A DNA stretch of 64,000 nt from Chirona hameri (Eukaryota; Arthropoda; Thecostraca; Balanomorpha; Balanidae). The notes below the pieces were generated by a model. The model did not search any database. It was not told the origin of the DNA and was given only the letters and a program-made list of their open reading frames with translations. Shown piece after piece: positions 1 to 10,376 of the stretch (positions are counted from its first letter, which is position 1; the number at the start of each line of letters is the position of its first letter). Position numbers and translations under genes: made by a program. The stretch is from positions 103,039-167,038 of the forward strand of contig JAXIVJ010000926.1 of assembly GCA_036785665.1 (NCBI GenBank). Reading direction: 5' to 3'.

Positions 1-296
1 TAAAATGAAGATAAGAACCTGAGACCGGCACCACTGTGTATGTCTCGTCGAGACGCGTCCGACATTGCGCAGCACGACATACCTGGTTCACCACATGACC
101 TTAAATTACCTTGACCTGAGGTCAAATTTTGAATTTGACTTAGGCAACCTGGTTACCATGGTATGATTCGAATCTCCTTGACGAAACGAGCATGATGATA
201 TTAAAATGGGCGCCGTGTGACCGTAAGAGTCGGTGCGTCCAAAGCCCCAATCATCATCAGATGACGTAAACATTATTGGCCTAACTTCATCAGGCG
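1..296 (-). mobile_element. Fragment of TTAA transposon family H, cut by window edge
   Basis: Read on the minus strand, this stretch follows the same order of blocks as the H copies near 8.0-8.3 kb and 19.2-19.6 kb. These are a block around CTTGTCAAGGCACTTC, a block rich in GGTCA half-sites, and a block around GTCTCGACGAGACA (the + strand here has GTCTCGTCGAGAC at about 42-54). Neither terminus is inside the window. It is non-coding and diverged. Similarity was judged by eye, and the end near 296 is approximate. Confidence 0.6.
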
Positions 297-429
297 CAAA
301 TCTACCGCTAGTTGAGTAAACTTTCCACTCGATTCATTTTCCACTCATTTTCTTTCGAAAAGGATGTAAAGATAATGTCCCTAGGCCGACGACTATTCTA
401 CCGACCAAAGTAATCGCCAATTGCCAAAA

Positions 430-546
430 ATTCGACTCCGACTCCGGGCCGGAGTCGGATCCGGTAAGATTTTAGCGACTCCGACTCCGACTCCGGCCAA
501 AACCACCGACTCCGACCGACTCCGACTCCGACTTCGATTCCGACTC
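430..546. repeat. Degenerate GACTCC hexamer repeat
   Basis: Multiple copies of ACTCCG/GACTCC run through this stretch, interrupted by a short spacer around 462-478. Read on the minus strand it begins CAGGGCTGCAGAGTCGG, which resembles the ends of some hAT-type non-autonomous transposons that carry GAGTCG repeats. No second end or target duplication was found, so I call it only a repeat. Confidence 0.65.
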
Positions 547-670
547 TGCAGCCCTGATGTTGATATCCCTATTGTTATTTTTAGCTATTGTGAAAGTTGT
601 CAGTGGGGTCCCCCCCCCCCCCCCCCCCCCCAGTCAATGGTGGGCTAAAGTGGAAATAAAATGAAAGGCT

Positions 671-913
671 CTTTCCATTCACTCGTAATGTTGAAACTCG
701 CACAGGGAATTAAATCTGTGGGTAGAGGCTGTCGTGAAAGGGTGGAGCTATGCTCTGACGTCAGAGCTCCGCCCTGGCTGACCTTGAACCGGCGATGTCC
801 GACCCGGTCAGTTGCGAGTGCTGGGCGGAGTCGAGGGTGGGGCTACAGAGCTAATAGGCGTTAGCCTCTATCCGAGCTCGAATTATCTTTAACATTACGA
901 GTGAATGGGAAAG
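671..913. mobile_element. Foldback MITE with about 22-bp inverted ends
   Basis: The left end CTTTCCATTCACTCGTAATG is matched by the inverse at 891-913 (CATTACGAGTGAATGGGAAAG), giving a 243-bp element with terminal inverted repeats and no coding capacity. A clear target-site duplication is not visible, so the superfamily is open. Confidence 0.55.
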
Positions 914-1721
914 AAAACAGCGTAAAGAGAGACTAAGAGAAACAGCCCTAAATTTTCGTTTCACATTTAACAACCAAGAATGCAAATTGGCACAGGTCTG
1001 CAGCGTGTATTGCGAGCAATTCGTTCATGCCATTTGATGCCTTCAAAAGTAATCGCCGAAAATTGGGTTCCCAAGCGGTCTGCCGTTCACAGTAGGCATC
1101 TTCTGGAGTCCAGAATATACCCGGTGTGTGGACAAACTTGCATCTCAGCTGAAGAACGGAGCGGCAGCGAACCCCGATCGTTATCAGGACCCGACGGGTC
1201 GACCACAAGACGGGGACAAGGCACATCCGGGACCGACCACAAGACGGGGACAAGCCAGTCTGCATGGCAATGAATAACAAAAATAGAATACTAGCCTGTG
1301 GCCACCTATCACCGAAATGCGTTTGATGCCCACTTAGTGTCCATTGTGGGACCCTGTCCAGGAACCTACGATTGGCAGCCAGGCGTGCGCGCTTCGATGG
1401 GATATTGTTCGATGTATTTTTTTGTCGTTTTATCATCATCATCATCATCATGGTGTATTGAAAGCAAAACAAAAACAAAACAATACAAACAGAGATATGG
1501 TGGGAATGTGCAAAAGCACGTAACTGCTTATATCTTGGCACCATTTCCCACTCATACACATACATATATAATATACACACACAACGCACATACACTACCC
1601 CTCCCCTCCCCTCCGTGCCTCCCTCTGGCCTGGTTATACACATTAAACCACGGCCGTACAATAACCACCAATTGATTTAGCAAACGTCACTTACGTCAAA
1701 TGCATCATCAAACCGTGGCAT
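914..1721. other. No gene seen
   Basis: Open frames here carry low-complexity runs (a short ATC repeat near 1433-1451 and CA-rich stretches near 1556-1600) and resemble no family I know. Nothing else is supportable before the LINE 3' end at about 1722. Confidence 0.5.
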
Positions 1722-2070
1722 TTAGCTGTCAAAACGTTTTGTAGTTCTTATATACTTCTGCACAGATGCAACCACAGCCAAACCAGCAGCCTCATGCAAA
1801 GTATGGCCGTACAAGACTACAGCTAGTTTGTCGCTAATACTTAATTTATTGTAATCTACTATCCAATTTAGAAGCGTTTTCTCTAGCTCTTCTCTTGGCA
1901 AAATATACTGAGGGCAGAAAAATAAATAGTGTTTGACTGTTTCAGCAATTGGTTCACAGTTGCAATGCGGTGAGTCAACCTGAGGGGAATTTATCCTGAA
2001 CAAGTGAGCATTCAAGCTAGACATGCCAAGTCTTAGTCGAGTATGTAGAATGTTATTTATTTTGTATCCT

Positions 2071-2456
2071 AAGCTGTAGTATAATGGCGGTTTAGTCAAA
2101 TCATACATCTTAGCAACTGCTTGTTTGAAGGAACGATTACATGTTATTGTTTTGACATCTTCTGGAAGCCTGTTCCACCGTCGGATGGTAGCCGGAAAAA
2201 ATGCATTTTGAAAGGAGGACAAACGGTTTGATGGTAAAGTTATGTTACTCGAGTTCCTAAGATAAGCTGTAGTATAATGGCGGTTTAGTCAAATCATACA
2301 TCTTAGCAACTGCTTGTTTGAAGGAACGATTACATGTTATTGTTTTGACATCTTCTGGGAGCCTGTTCCACCGTCGGATGGTAGCCGGAAAAAATGCATT
2401 TTGAAAGGAGGACAAACGGTTTGATGGTAAAGTTATGTTACTCGAGTTCCTAAGAT
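2071..2456. repeat. 193-bp tandem duplication inside LINE-1
   Basis: Positions 2071-2263 and 2264-2456 are the same sequence with one obvious difference (TCTGGAAGCC versus TCTGGGAGCC). The unit is 3n+1 long, so it shifts the LINE frame. Near identity indicates a duplication younger than the element. Confidence 0.95.
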
Positions 2457-2687
2457 TGCGGGCTGTAATTTCGTGCCGTGTGGCTGGAAGATATTGAGGA
2501 GCATTTTGTTTGATTTTATAGAACATATTTAAGCTACTGATTTCTCTTCTAGTATGTAATGTTGTCCAGCCTAATCCCTCCAGCAAAGCGTGTGTGGAGG
2601 TCCTGCGGAAAGCTCCAGTTATAAGTCTGGCTGCCCGATTTTGAATCTTTTCTAGGCTTAAAGAATCAGTGACAATCATACATCTTA

Positions 2688-2713
2688 GATGCCCGTGATA
2701 GATGCCCGTGATA
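2688..2713. repeat. 13-bp tandem duplication
   Basis: GATGCCCGTGATA occurs twice head to tail inside the LINE-1 RT/C-terminal segment and breaks its frame. Confidence 0.95.
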
Positions 2714-2839
2714 TACTGCATCACTGTAATCAAATATTGGTCGTATATACGTCACATAAATTTGTTGTAAGGTTTGTCTATGAATGTGCGCTGCTATTGG
2801 GTAAAGTGGCCCCAGTGCCGCATTTGCCTTTTTAACAAT

Positions 2840-4500
2840 TTATTTTATGTGGAAATGGAACCTGAGGTCACTGGATATATTCAAACCAAGGTGTTTGTGA
2901 TTTGTTACTATGGGGATGGTATCACTTCCAAACTTAAGTGATGGTGGATTTTCGATATGTTTATTTGTAAAGGTTTGTTGTGTGGTTTTTGATGAGTTGA
3001 AGGTAATCGCCCGTTTGTCCCCAAATTGTTTTATTTTGTCCAGGTCTCTTTGAAGAGACATCTCTGCTTCTGCAGAGTTATGGACATGGGGCTTAAATAA
3101 AATTGTGTCGTCAGCAAAGAAAAATAGCTCATTTTCGGTTGATCCATCTAAGTCATTCAAGTAAATTAATGCCAACAGGGGACCTAATACTTGAGCCCTG
3201 AGGGCATCCCGCATTAATGGTTTGTATTTTTGAAATATAATTATTGATGACTACGCTGTGTGTTCTGTTGTACAAATATGATTCTAACCAACGTAATAAG
3301 GTCCCTTTTAAACCACATTGTTGTTCGCACTTCGCCAAAAGCCCTTTATGCCAAATCTTGTCAAAATACCGAGAAATATCCAGATATATTATCGCAAAAA
3401 TCCATGTTTTTGTCGAGAGACAAATGCAACGAGTGGATTAAATAAATAAGCTGTGTATGAGTTCCATGGTGGTGCCGATAACCACTCTGTCGATCTGTTA
3501 TGAGGCTATCAGAAACAAGATGTTCATATATTATATTAAATACAACTTTTTCAAAGATTTTTGAAACACTGGGCAAGAGGCTAATTGGTCTATAGGATTT
3601 AACATCTGATGCAGAGCCTTTATTTTTGTATATTGCTATTATATTGGCATATTTCCAAGCTGACGGATATTTCCCCTCAGCTAGTGACTTATTGAATAGC
3701 TTTGTAAGTGGTTCTTTTAGGAAAATGGCAATCATTTTTAGCATTTTGTTTGGGATACCATCAGGCCCACAAGATTTGTTCACGTTTAGCGCTTTGAGCT
3801 GTGTGAATACCTCATCCTCTGTGATTGTAATATCTTGTATGGTAGGTATCTCTCTATCAGGTACACAAAAAGGAGCTTCTTGCTCTGGTAATATGTCTTT
3901 TGATTGACCTGCAAAGTAATCGTTAAGTAGATTTGCCTTATCTACATTATCTTCATATATTTCGTCACTAGCATCAATCAATGGAGGAAGAAATGAAGTA
4001 CGTTCTCGTCCTATCATTCCTTTAAGGATCTGATGATATTTCCGGGGATTTCGTTTGTTTTCAATAAGTTTTTGTACCTGATGATTGATATGTTTACTTT
4101 TTAGTTTACGGTTCATGTCTGTCACCAAATTTCTTTGCACTTTCCAGTGGTCCCAGTCTCTTTCCTCATTTGAGACCTTAGCAATCTGGAAAAGCTTATT
4201 TCGCTTTCTTATTTCAGTTTTGAGCACCTTTTTAACCCCAGGCTTTGAGCCCCTTACACATATATTTATTCTAGGTATACAATGTGATGCTGCGTCTAAT
4301 ATAAATTCCGTAAGTGATTTTACCGCGTCATCTATTTCCATATTCAATATCTCGTCCCAATCTTTGTGCTCATATATGTGTATAAATGCATCAATATTCA
4401 TTTTACGGTAATTCCATATTCTCTTTATAGATGGCTTATTGTATGTTGTTGTATATTTAAGGCTTGCATAAGTTGGGATGTGATCTATGTGAGAAAAGGG
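2840..4500 (-). pseudogene. LINE-1 reverse transcriptase
   Basis: Reverse transcriptase blocks appear in order. These are an N-terminal arginine/lysine-rich linker, SCGPDGIPNKMLK, YKNKGSASDVKSYRPISLL, DRQSGYR, YLDISRYFDKIWH (motif A, reached only after a one-base slip near 3400), INAGCPQGS (motif B, damaged after QGS), FFADDTILF (motif C) and HKHLGLNIS (motif D/E). At least three frameshifts break the frame (near 3400, 3200 and 2840). The catalytic aspartates are present. This is the polymerase for target-primed reverse transcription, here inactive. Confidence 0.9.
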
Positions 4501-5397
4501 TGACAAGAGTCCATACTCGGCTATGTTTTGTTGGTCGGACACTAGTAGTAGTAGTGTCTCGCAGATTTGCTGTTGTTTGTGTTATTCGTGTTGGTTCACA
4601 AATCAGTTGTTTAAAGTTGAGACCATGCATAGTGTCCTGAAAAAGGATATCAATGTTTGTGACACCACTATGTGTGATGTATTCAGGTTTGAGGTATATA
4701 TTTCCTAAATTGAAGTCCCCTAAGATCATAATTAGTGTTGGCAGATATGTTTGAGCTTGAATTACACTATCTGACAGTTTGTCTAAGAAGTTCTTTAAAT
4801 CAACGCTACTTTGGTTGGGAGTGAAGTATACACAACATATCATAAGTGTTTCCTTTTTTACTCTTATTTTAACCCATACCCACTCAACATCTTCTAATTC
4901 CAACTTGCGTATTCTAGTGCTTGCTATATTTTTTCTAGTGAAAATAGCAACACCTCCTCGGCGAGTTCTGTGCTTGGTGAATGGTGGACTAAATGCTGAC
5001 ATTGTATATAATGATTGGCTTACTGTTGCGTCTAGTTTGGTTTCTGTTGTGCACATGACGTGAATATGATTGCTATTTGCAAATTGCTCTAATTCATCTA
5101 GCCTATTTGGAGCTGTAATACTATTAATGTTAACATGTGCAACATTCAAACTGTTTTGGAAGAAAGAATGAGATGTACTGGATGAAGGAAACAAGCAGTT
5201 ACGCACATGATTATTTTCTCTAGCTACATTAATTGTTGATGCTGCTGATCTGGCTGTACTAGGTGATAGCGACTGTGCTGCATCGGCAACCGCTGTGCTT
5301 CTGCTACCACAATTGTCTATCGTGCTTTGTTTAGCCCCGTATGTTGAAAATTTGTGTTGACTGGTTATGGTACTGTCTAATAGATGTTGCCTAACTT
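4457..5397 (-). pseudogene. LINE-1 APE-type endonuclease
   Basis: The frame from about 5397 runs through a serine-rich linker into HVNINSIT, a TETKLD motif (catalytic Glu), RRGGVAIFTR, a LGDFNLGNIY motif (catalytic Asp/Asn) and CEPTRITQ. These are the successive blocks of the apurinic-like endonuclease that nicks target DNA to prime reverse transcription. The usual final SDH-type block has become SHIDHIPTYASL and lies in another frame (about 4450-4500), so a frameshift of one or two bases separates endonuclease and RT. The domain is close to full length. Confidence 0.88.
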
Positions 5398-6006
5398 CTA
5401 TGCTAAAAAATTCCCTACCGATTCTATCATCATCTTTAGGGCCTGCGCAGCCCCAGCTCTGTTATAGTGAACCGCATCCCTGAACAGGCCACTGAATTGA
5501 CATCTGTCTAGCTTTTTACGCAAGTCAATGAAATTGACACCGGCAGTTTTCAAGCAAAGCGAACGGAGCCTGTTGTTAACACTCTCAGATCTACTGAATA
5601 TGAAGGATCCAAGATCTGTTCTAGGAGTGACGCTACATATGTGTACCTGCTGCACCCCGTTTTGACTCTTAGTTTGTTGGGCCAAGTATAGTATGTTTTT
5701 TGCTATCTCTTCGGATCCCTTCCGTGCTATATCGTTTGTTCCAATATGAAGAACTACTTGTGCAGCACCACACTTACTAACTGTCTGGTTAAGGTCCCGT
5801 GTCACATGTTCAGTTGTAGCACCCGATATGGAGTGGAATGTCGCGTTTGAATGATTGCTACTTGCTTGTAGACGCCGCACGTTTGAGTCTCCGATGACCA
5901 GCAGAGACGGTTTGGTGGTGTGCTGACGTCCGCCGTGTTGTTCACCAGAAGAAGACCTTGGTGTTAGGTGTCGCTGATCTTCTGGACCAGTCAGAGGCCG
6001 TTTGTC
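5398..6006 (-). pseudogene. LINE-1 SGNH/GDSL esterase-like domain
   Basis: The frame open from just after the TAA at about 6007 shows three blocks of an SGNH hydrolase. LLVIGDSNVRRL (about 5875-5910) has the block-I serine, HIGTNDIARKG has the block-III asparagine, and a DAVHYNRAGA block has the catalytic Asp and His. The order and spacing (about 165 residues) fit the esterase domain found in ORF1 proteins of CR1 and L2 elements, where it is thought to act in membrane or RNP interaction. All key residues are kept. The frame ends in a stop at 5398, next to a T run where a one-base slip would join it to the endonuclease frame. Confidence 0.85.
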
Positions 6007-6009
6007 TTA

Positions 6010-6815
6010 TGCAACCGGGCCATGGCGTGTCGGAGAAGGTCCAGATCCACAGCTATCCTGATGTCGTGGCACCCTTAACAGCTGCCTCACTTGGTCCAGA
6101 TCATCGGCCAGTTTGTCGATCTTCAGCTGGGTCAGTCGCACGGCCTCCATCACATCCATGAGATTGACAGATATGAATGATGGACCAGGAAGCGGCTCCG
6201 ATGTCGAGCGAACTGTTTGTCTGGGCGTGTCCTCGTCAGCAGGTGATGACGGATGGGGATTGGAGTTTTCTGTGTCGTCAGCCGGATCTGCATCCGACTC
6301 TGGTTGGGTCTGGATGTGGCTGAGTGTTTTGAGCATGTCCAAACAGCGTGGGGGTTCTCGACCTCTCTGTCTTTACAGTGATCATGGACAAAATTGACAC
6401 AATTGTCTTCTGCACATTTGATGACCGCGCTTTTGATGGGGCGAGATCGCAGCGTCAGGCTATCTAACGACATACCACATGAGGCACAGTTGGTTTCCAT
6501 AGGATCTTGGGTCAATTGTGTCATCTGGCTACCGGTCTTGTTGGTCTTGTTGTCAATGTTTCCCGCAACCTGAGCTGGCCCAGGATTTAATTCGATGTCA
6601 CCGGCCAATAGCAACAGTAGTAGGGTTAGGTATAGCCGACTGCTGTTAAATCTTCTGTGACGTTTGCATGGAGTGGGGTGTGGAAGAAGTATAATGAGTC
6701 TCACCGGCACTCGACAGCTACACCACGGTGAGTACTCGATGGCTTCCTCGGACCGAATCAATGCAGACAAAAGAACTGCAGCGAGAAGGGCACATCTGAA
6801 TACCCTTTCGAACAT
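6010..6815 (-). pseudogene. LINE-1 N-terminal module: hydrophobic leader, 2A, PHD-like finger, linker
   Basis: From the ATG at 6815 the product has a signal-like hydrophobic start (about residues 6-20), a second leucine-rich stretch (about 61-70), and then GDIELNPGP at residues 72-80. After that comes a cysteine/histidine cluster with C-x2-C, C-x4-C, H-x2-C and C-x2-H spacing (about residues 110-165), which fits a PHD-like zinc finger. Near 6320 the frame shifts, and an acidic, proline/serine-rich linker with a short helical segment continues to about 6010, where an in-frame TAA lies before the esterase domain. The 2A motif suggests that the leader is released from the rest co-translationally, as described for sea-urchin and other LINEs. 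PHD fingers and esterases are known in CR1-clade ORF1 proteins. Confidence 0.8.
6576..6602 (-). other. 2A-like ribosome-skipping motif GDIELNPGP
   Basis: The nine residues match the 2A core D(V/I)ExNPGP exactly and are preceded by a run of leucines, the usual upstream context. The predicted break is between the last Gly and Pro. Confidence 0.85.
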
Positions 6816-6840
6816 CTTGCTTGCTCACTCAACTTGCTGA

Positions 6841-7691
6841 CGAAAAACTCGTCAATAGATGGCGCTAGCGTCGCCACAAAGTTTGACAGCTCTTGTGGGG
6901 AGAAGACTCTCACAAAGTCACGTGCAATGGTAAATTTGCTTTTGCTGGATTGGCTGTTATGACAAGAATGTTGTTATTTTCATGAAAGACAGTTGTTTTG
7001 AAGAACGCTTTTACAACAAGTAAGTCACTTACGTAACTCTTCCGCGCGGCCCATAGGAGAAAACATTTCAGCCAACAGAGTGATGGTAACAACAGTCCTT
7101 TTGTTAGCTTGACATCTTCAGACAGACAGGCTGGAAACTGGCGCCAAGCAACGTCTCAGGTCGCCACATGTGTCAAGGAATATAATTTCGCACTTATCTG
7201 GTTAATCCTGGTATAATCAGGGCCTATTTTTGTTTTACTGGTATTCAAGAGTAAGTCGAAAAAGCTAGCAATAGTTTTACATCGCAACGCGGGTGAAAAA
7301 CAAAGCAAAGGACGGACTTCTAAAGGGCATCCGTACTGTGGTCACACCGACGAATCTCAATACATGAAGGCATCGCATATTGTATCAAATATTACATTTA
7401 TACCGAATAAAGGGTCTTTCGTTGGTTGATTCGTGTATATTGTATTTCAGGTTTTCTAGAAACCGCGATATCGATGAGTCGTATCTCTTGTTACAACGTC
7501 GTTGTCCTTCTCAGTAAGATATGGAGCTTTGATGGTGAATCGGTATTTAATATATTTGTAATATATTCAGATGTGCTTTGACACATTTCAAACTGAGGGA
7601 AGAGCCTTTGAAGACTTTGAGAGTCTGATTTTTCTCCGGAGGCATGTTGGTTGTATAAGATCAAAGACGCATTCTAGTGTAAGTGCCTCAA
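6841..7691. other. No gene seen
   Basis: Short open frames have no recognisable domain. The stretch separates the 5' end of LINE-1 from transposon H1. Confidence 0.5.
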
Positions 7692-9304
7692 TTAGCACGC
7701 GCCCTGGAAGGCCTCTGATCATTACACGCACTGGAGGGGGGGGGGGGGGGGGGGATTCCACCCCCTACGATCTCGCCACCCATAAGAGCTACAATAACAA
7801 AATTTGTAGGGTAGGGAGGTTCTGTAGTGTACTCTGTTTTGCGTAATTGTAATGACCCTAGGTCAATATCTTCAAAGTCAAATGGGGGTCAAATGTAAAC
7901 AATTTCCAATTTTAGAACTTTGTTCCAGAAACCCCCCAAATATCTCGAGACCTACGATAGATAGGAACAAACGGACAAATCAATAGAAGGTTCCTGAAAT
8001 ATGCAGTCGCCATTGATATCCTCAAATTTTAGCTCGGGTCAATGGTTTAGGCTCCAGAGGTCATTAAATGTAAAAAAGGTTATTTATGGCGAAACAGTTT
8101 TCCGCAAATAACTTTTTATATAATAAAGTTAAGGCAATAATTTGGACGCCATCGTGTTCGTCTTGTCAAGGCACTTCAAATCATATTCATGTTCAACAGT
8201 TTAGGTCAAATTATAAATTTAACCTCAGGTAAAGGTCAAGTGGTGGCCCAAGTAAGTCATGTTGCATATTGGGAGACGTGTCTCGACGAGACAAACACAT
8301 ATTGGTACCGGTTTCACTTATCTATCTTCATTTTGTCGAGAGTTATTGACAAAAAAGTGTTTGTGACCTCAGATGACCTCATGTGATCTTGCAAGGGCCC
8401 CTGGGAACAATATCTGCCTGAAACATCAAGAAGGGCTAGAGTAACACAGCAGACTATAAAAAGTTGCCCCGTTCTGATGTGTGACCTTAATGGAAAGCAT
8501 TTGCCAATTATTTGTAGTTGCCAGCAATAATTTGCAAATGCAATGCAATTTGGCGGACAACCATGCAACGCTACAGGAAGATGAATGTCAGCATTGGATT
8601 CCCGGCACATTTTTCTATATAGAACGGGGGTACGTTTGTTTCAAAACTGTGCGTTGTACATTCAATAACCACAAATGATCAAGGGAGGAGGCGTTTTCCG
8701 ACATTTGTAACGTTAAATATGACAAATAAATATTATTTAATACAAAAAGGCGGACCAACCGCAACGGTTACAAAGTACCGGAATTGGTTAGATTATGCCT
8801 GAACAATGGTATTATCTGGCATGTGGGTACGTTTGCCACATTTCCTAAAGAATACGTTGTAAACATGATTATATTACGAATTTAGTCTGGTTTCCCTATG
8901 GCGGCATTAAGCTTCCAGCCGCCCGGGAGCGGCGAATGAGCGGCTCGGTCCGTAACGTACTGTATGCATGGCAAACGTGTATATGTAACATATATACCAC
9001 ATGCGATATGTACATACCTAAATATCGTTCTGTCATCTTGAAGCGGTAAAGCGAAATATCTTTAAACCTCTGATCAAATTGAATCCAATTGGAACGACTG
9101 ATCCGATTGGAAACTTTGCTGTCTTATTGGAGGATTCACGAGACCAATTGTGCTGGTGAAAAATCCAATTGGATGTTCAGTAATCCTATTGGACTATACC
9201 CAGTTCAATTGGATTCCAAATGGATCCAATAGGATCTTCGAATGTCCAATTATATTGTTTGACTAGTGTCCCCCCCCCCCCACACCCTCCAGGGCGCGTG
9301 TTAG
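7692..9304 (+). mobile_element. TTAA-type non-autonomous DNA transposon H1
   Basis: The left end is TTAG (a mutated TTAA) plus CACGCGCCCTGGAAGG. A second copy of the core (ACACGCACTGGAGGGG) starts about 28 bp further in and runs into a long G tract. The interior to about 8.3 kb matches H2 at 19.0-19.6 kb block by block. The right end is CCTCCAGGGCGCGTG then TTAG at 9301, the inverse of the left core. No transposase is encoded, and the part from 8.4 to 9.25 kb differs from H2. TTAA targeting and lack of coding capacity suggest a piggyBac-like MITE, which I infer. Confidence 0.7.
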
Positions 9305-9460
9305 TATATTACTTGGAAGGAACTGTGCAGCACCCCCCCCCCCCCCCCCCCCACCCTCCAGGGCGCGTGTTAGTATATTACCTGGAAGGAACTGCACCCC
9401 CCCCCCCCCCCCTCCAGGGCGCGTGTTAATGTATTACTTGGAAGGAACTGTGCAGCATTT
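9270..9460. repeat. Three-copy tandem repeat of the H1 right end plus flank
   Basis: Three units, about 69 and 56 bp apart, each contain a C tract, CTCCAGGGCGCGTGTTA and a flanking piece (TATTACTTGGAAGGAACTG). The transposon end and the neighbouring host DNA were therefore amplified together. Unit length varies mainly with the C tract. Confidence 0.9.
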
Positions 9461-10376
9461 AGTTTGATTGGCACTCCGGGATGATCAGGATCTAGGTGAA
9501 AATGTAATAGCAATCTCTTGATGTTAAGCTTTTAGGAAATTAGCTAGCATTTAAACTTCTTCTTTTTCTAACCGCCACCCACTAATAGGTGACCAGGAGT
9601 GCCCCCGCTCTCGATCCCAACGACGCACGATACCTTAAGTTAACACCAGAGAACAAAGGAGAAAATGTCGCGGCACTCCCAGCTAAGAAATGGAAACAAA
9701 CATTAAAAAGCATATGAAGAGAGGTAGTTTGGGTGTTAGATGTGGTGATATAAAAGAAGGCGGAAAGTAGTCATTGTTGAAAACAGCAAATGACTGCCCC
9801 CCAACTACGTCCCAGGATATCATTCTCACTCATCCTCATCCAGGACAGGATGAGGATGGATTCATTCACTCTCATCCAGGACAGGATGAAGATGGATTAA
9901 TGCACTGTGTTAGTAAAGGGGATATCAGTCATACAGGGCGGAGGACAAATTCTGGTCTATTTTCAAGTTTTCTTGCTGGTACTTTGTGGACCCCACTCAG
10001 CTAAGCGTAGCTTGTTCCTGAGTAGGGATCCCAAAGCCAGCGCCAATGAATGGGTATATACCTAATGATATACAATATAATAATATATCTGGTATTATAT
10101 AGTAGGAATTGATAATGGATCGTCTGTGGATAATATGACAGGAAAGGTGATTATATGACAGGTAATATATGGGAGGGAAGGTGATTATGATATATAGGAC
10201 AAATATGCAGTCCGAGAATATTTCACATTGTTCTTTGGAATGAACATGAAAGGTGTTACAATCACGATGTATATGTACATCAGCATATTCTATATCGAAG
10301 CTCTATATTTATTCATGTAATGTGTTTAAACTCGTGAAATATTGGTAACTACACTGATATTACTAACAATTAAGTA
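9461..10376. other. No gene seen; small CATCCAGGACAGGATGA repeat
   Basis: At about 9826-9898 a motif around CATCCAGGACAGGATGA is tandemly duplicated. No other feature can be supported. Confidence 0.5.

Larger units (their letters stand above)
1722..2733 (-). pseudogene. LINE-1 C-terminal domain with CxC...H...C cluster
   Basis: The segment holds an RT thumb-like part (LEKIQNRAARLITG) followed by a C-terminal region with CNCEPIAETVKHYLFFC, a CxC...H...C arrangement seen at the end of many CR1/Jockey-type ORF2 proteins. The coding sequence is broken by a 13-bp duplication at 2688-2713 and a 193-bp duplication at 2071-2456, so part of the protein is encoded twice in different frames. Confidence 0.85.
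1722..6840 (-). mobile_element. LINE-1: nearly full-length CR1-like non-LTR retrotransposon
   Basis: The 5.1-kb element reads on the minus strand from about 6815 to 1722. In order it encodes a hydrophobic N-terminus ending in a canonical 2A motif, a PHD-like finger, a linker, an SGNH/GDSL esterase-like domain, an APE-type endonuclease, a reverse transcriptase and a C-terminal CxC...H...C domain. The esterase frame and the endonuclease frame are offset by one base at a T run near 5405, and both are otherwise open. The ancestor was therefore probably one long ORF, or two overlapping ones. Several single-base slips, one stop and two tandem duplications (193 bp and 13 bp) make it inactive. It shares blocks such as HVNINSIT and a conserved C-terminal LRLG..LNAHLF with elements A-D at 36-44 kb, so all belong to one clade. 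Confidence 0.9.

Noticed and set aside
948..1661. 237-codon minus-strand ORF
   Set aside because: It contains Met runs from an ATC repeat and no recognisable domain. Overlapping frames on the other strand are equally open.
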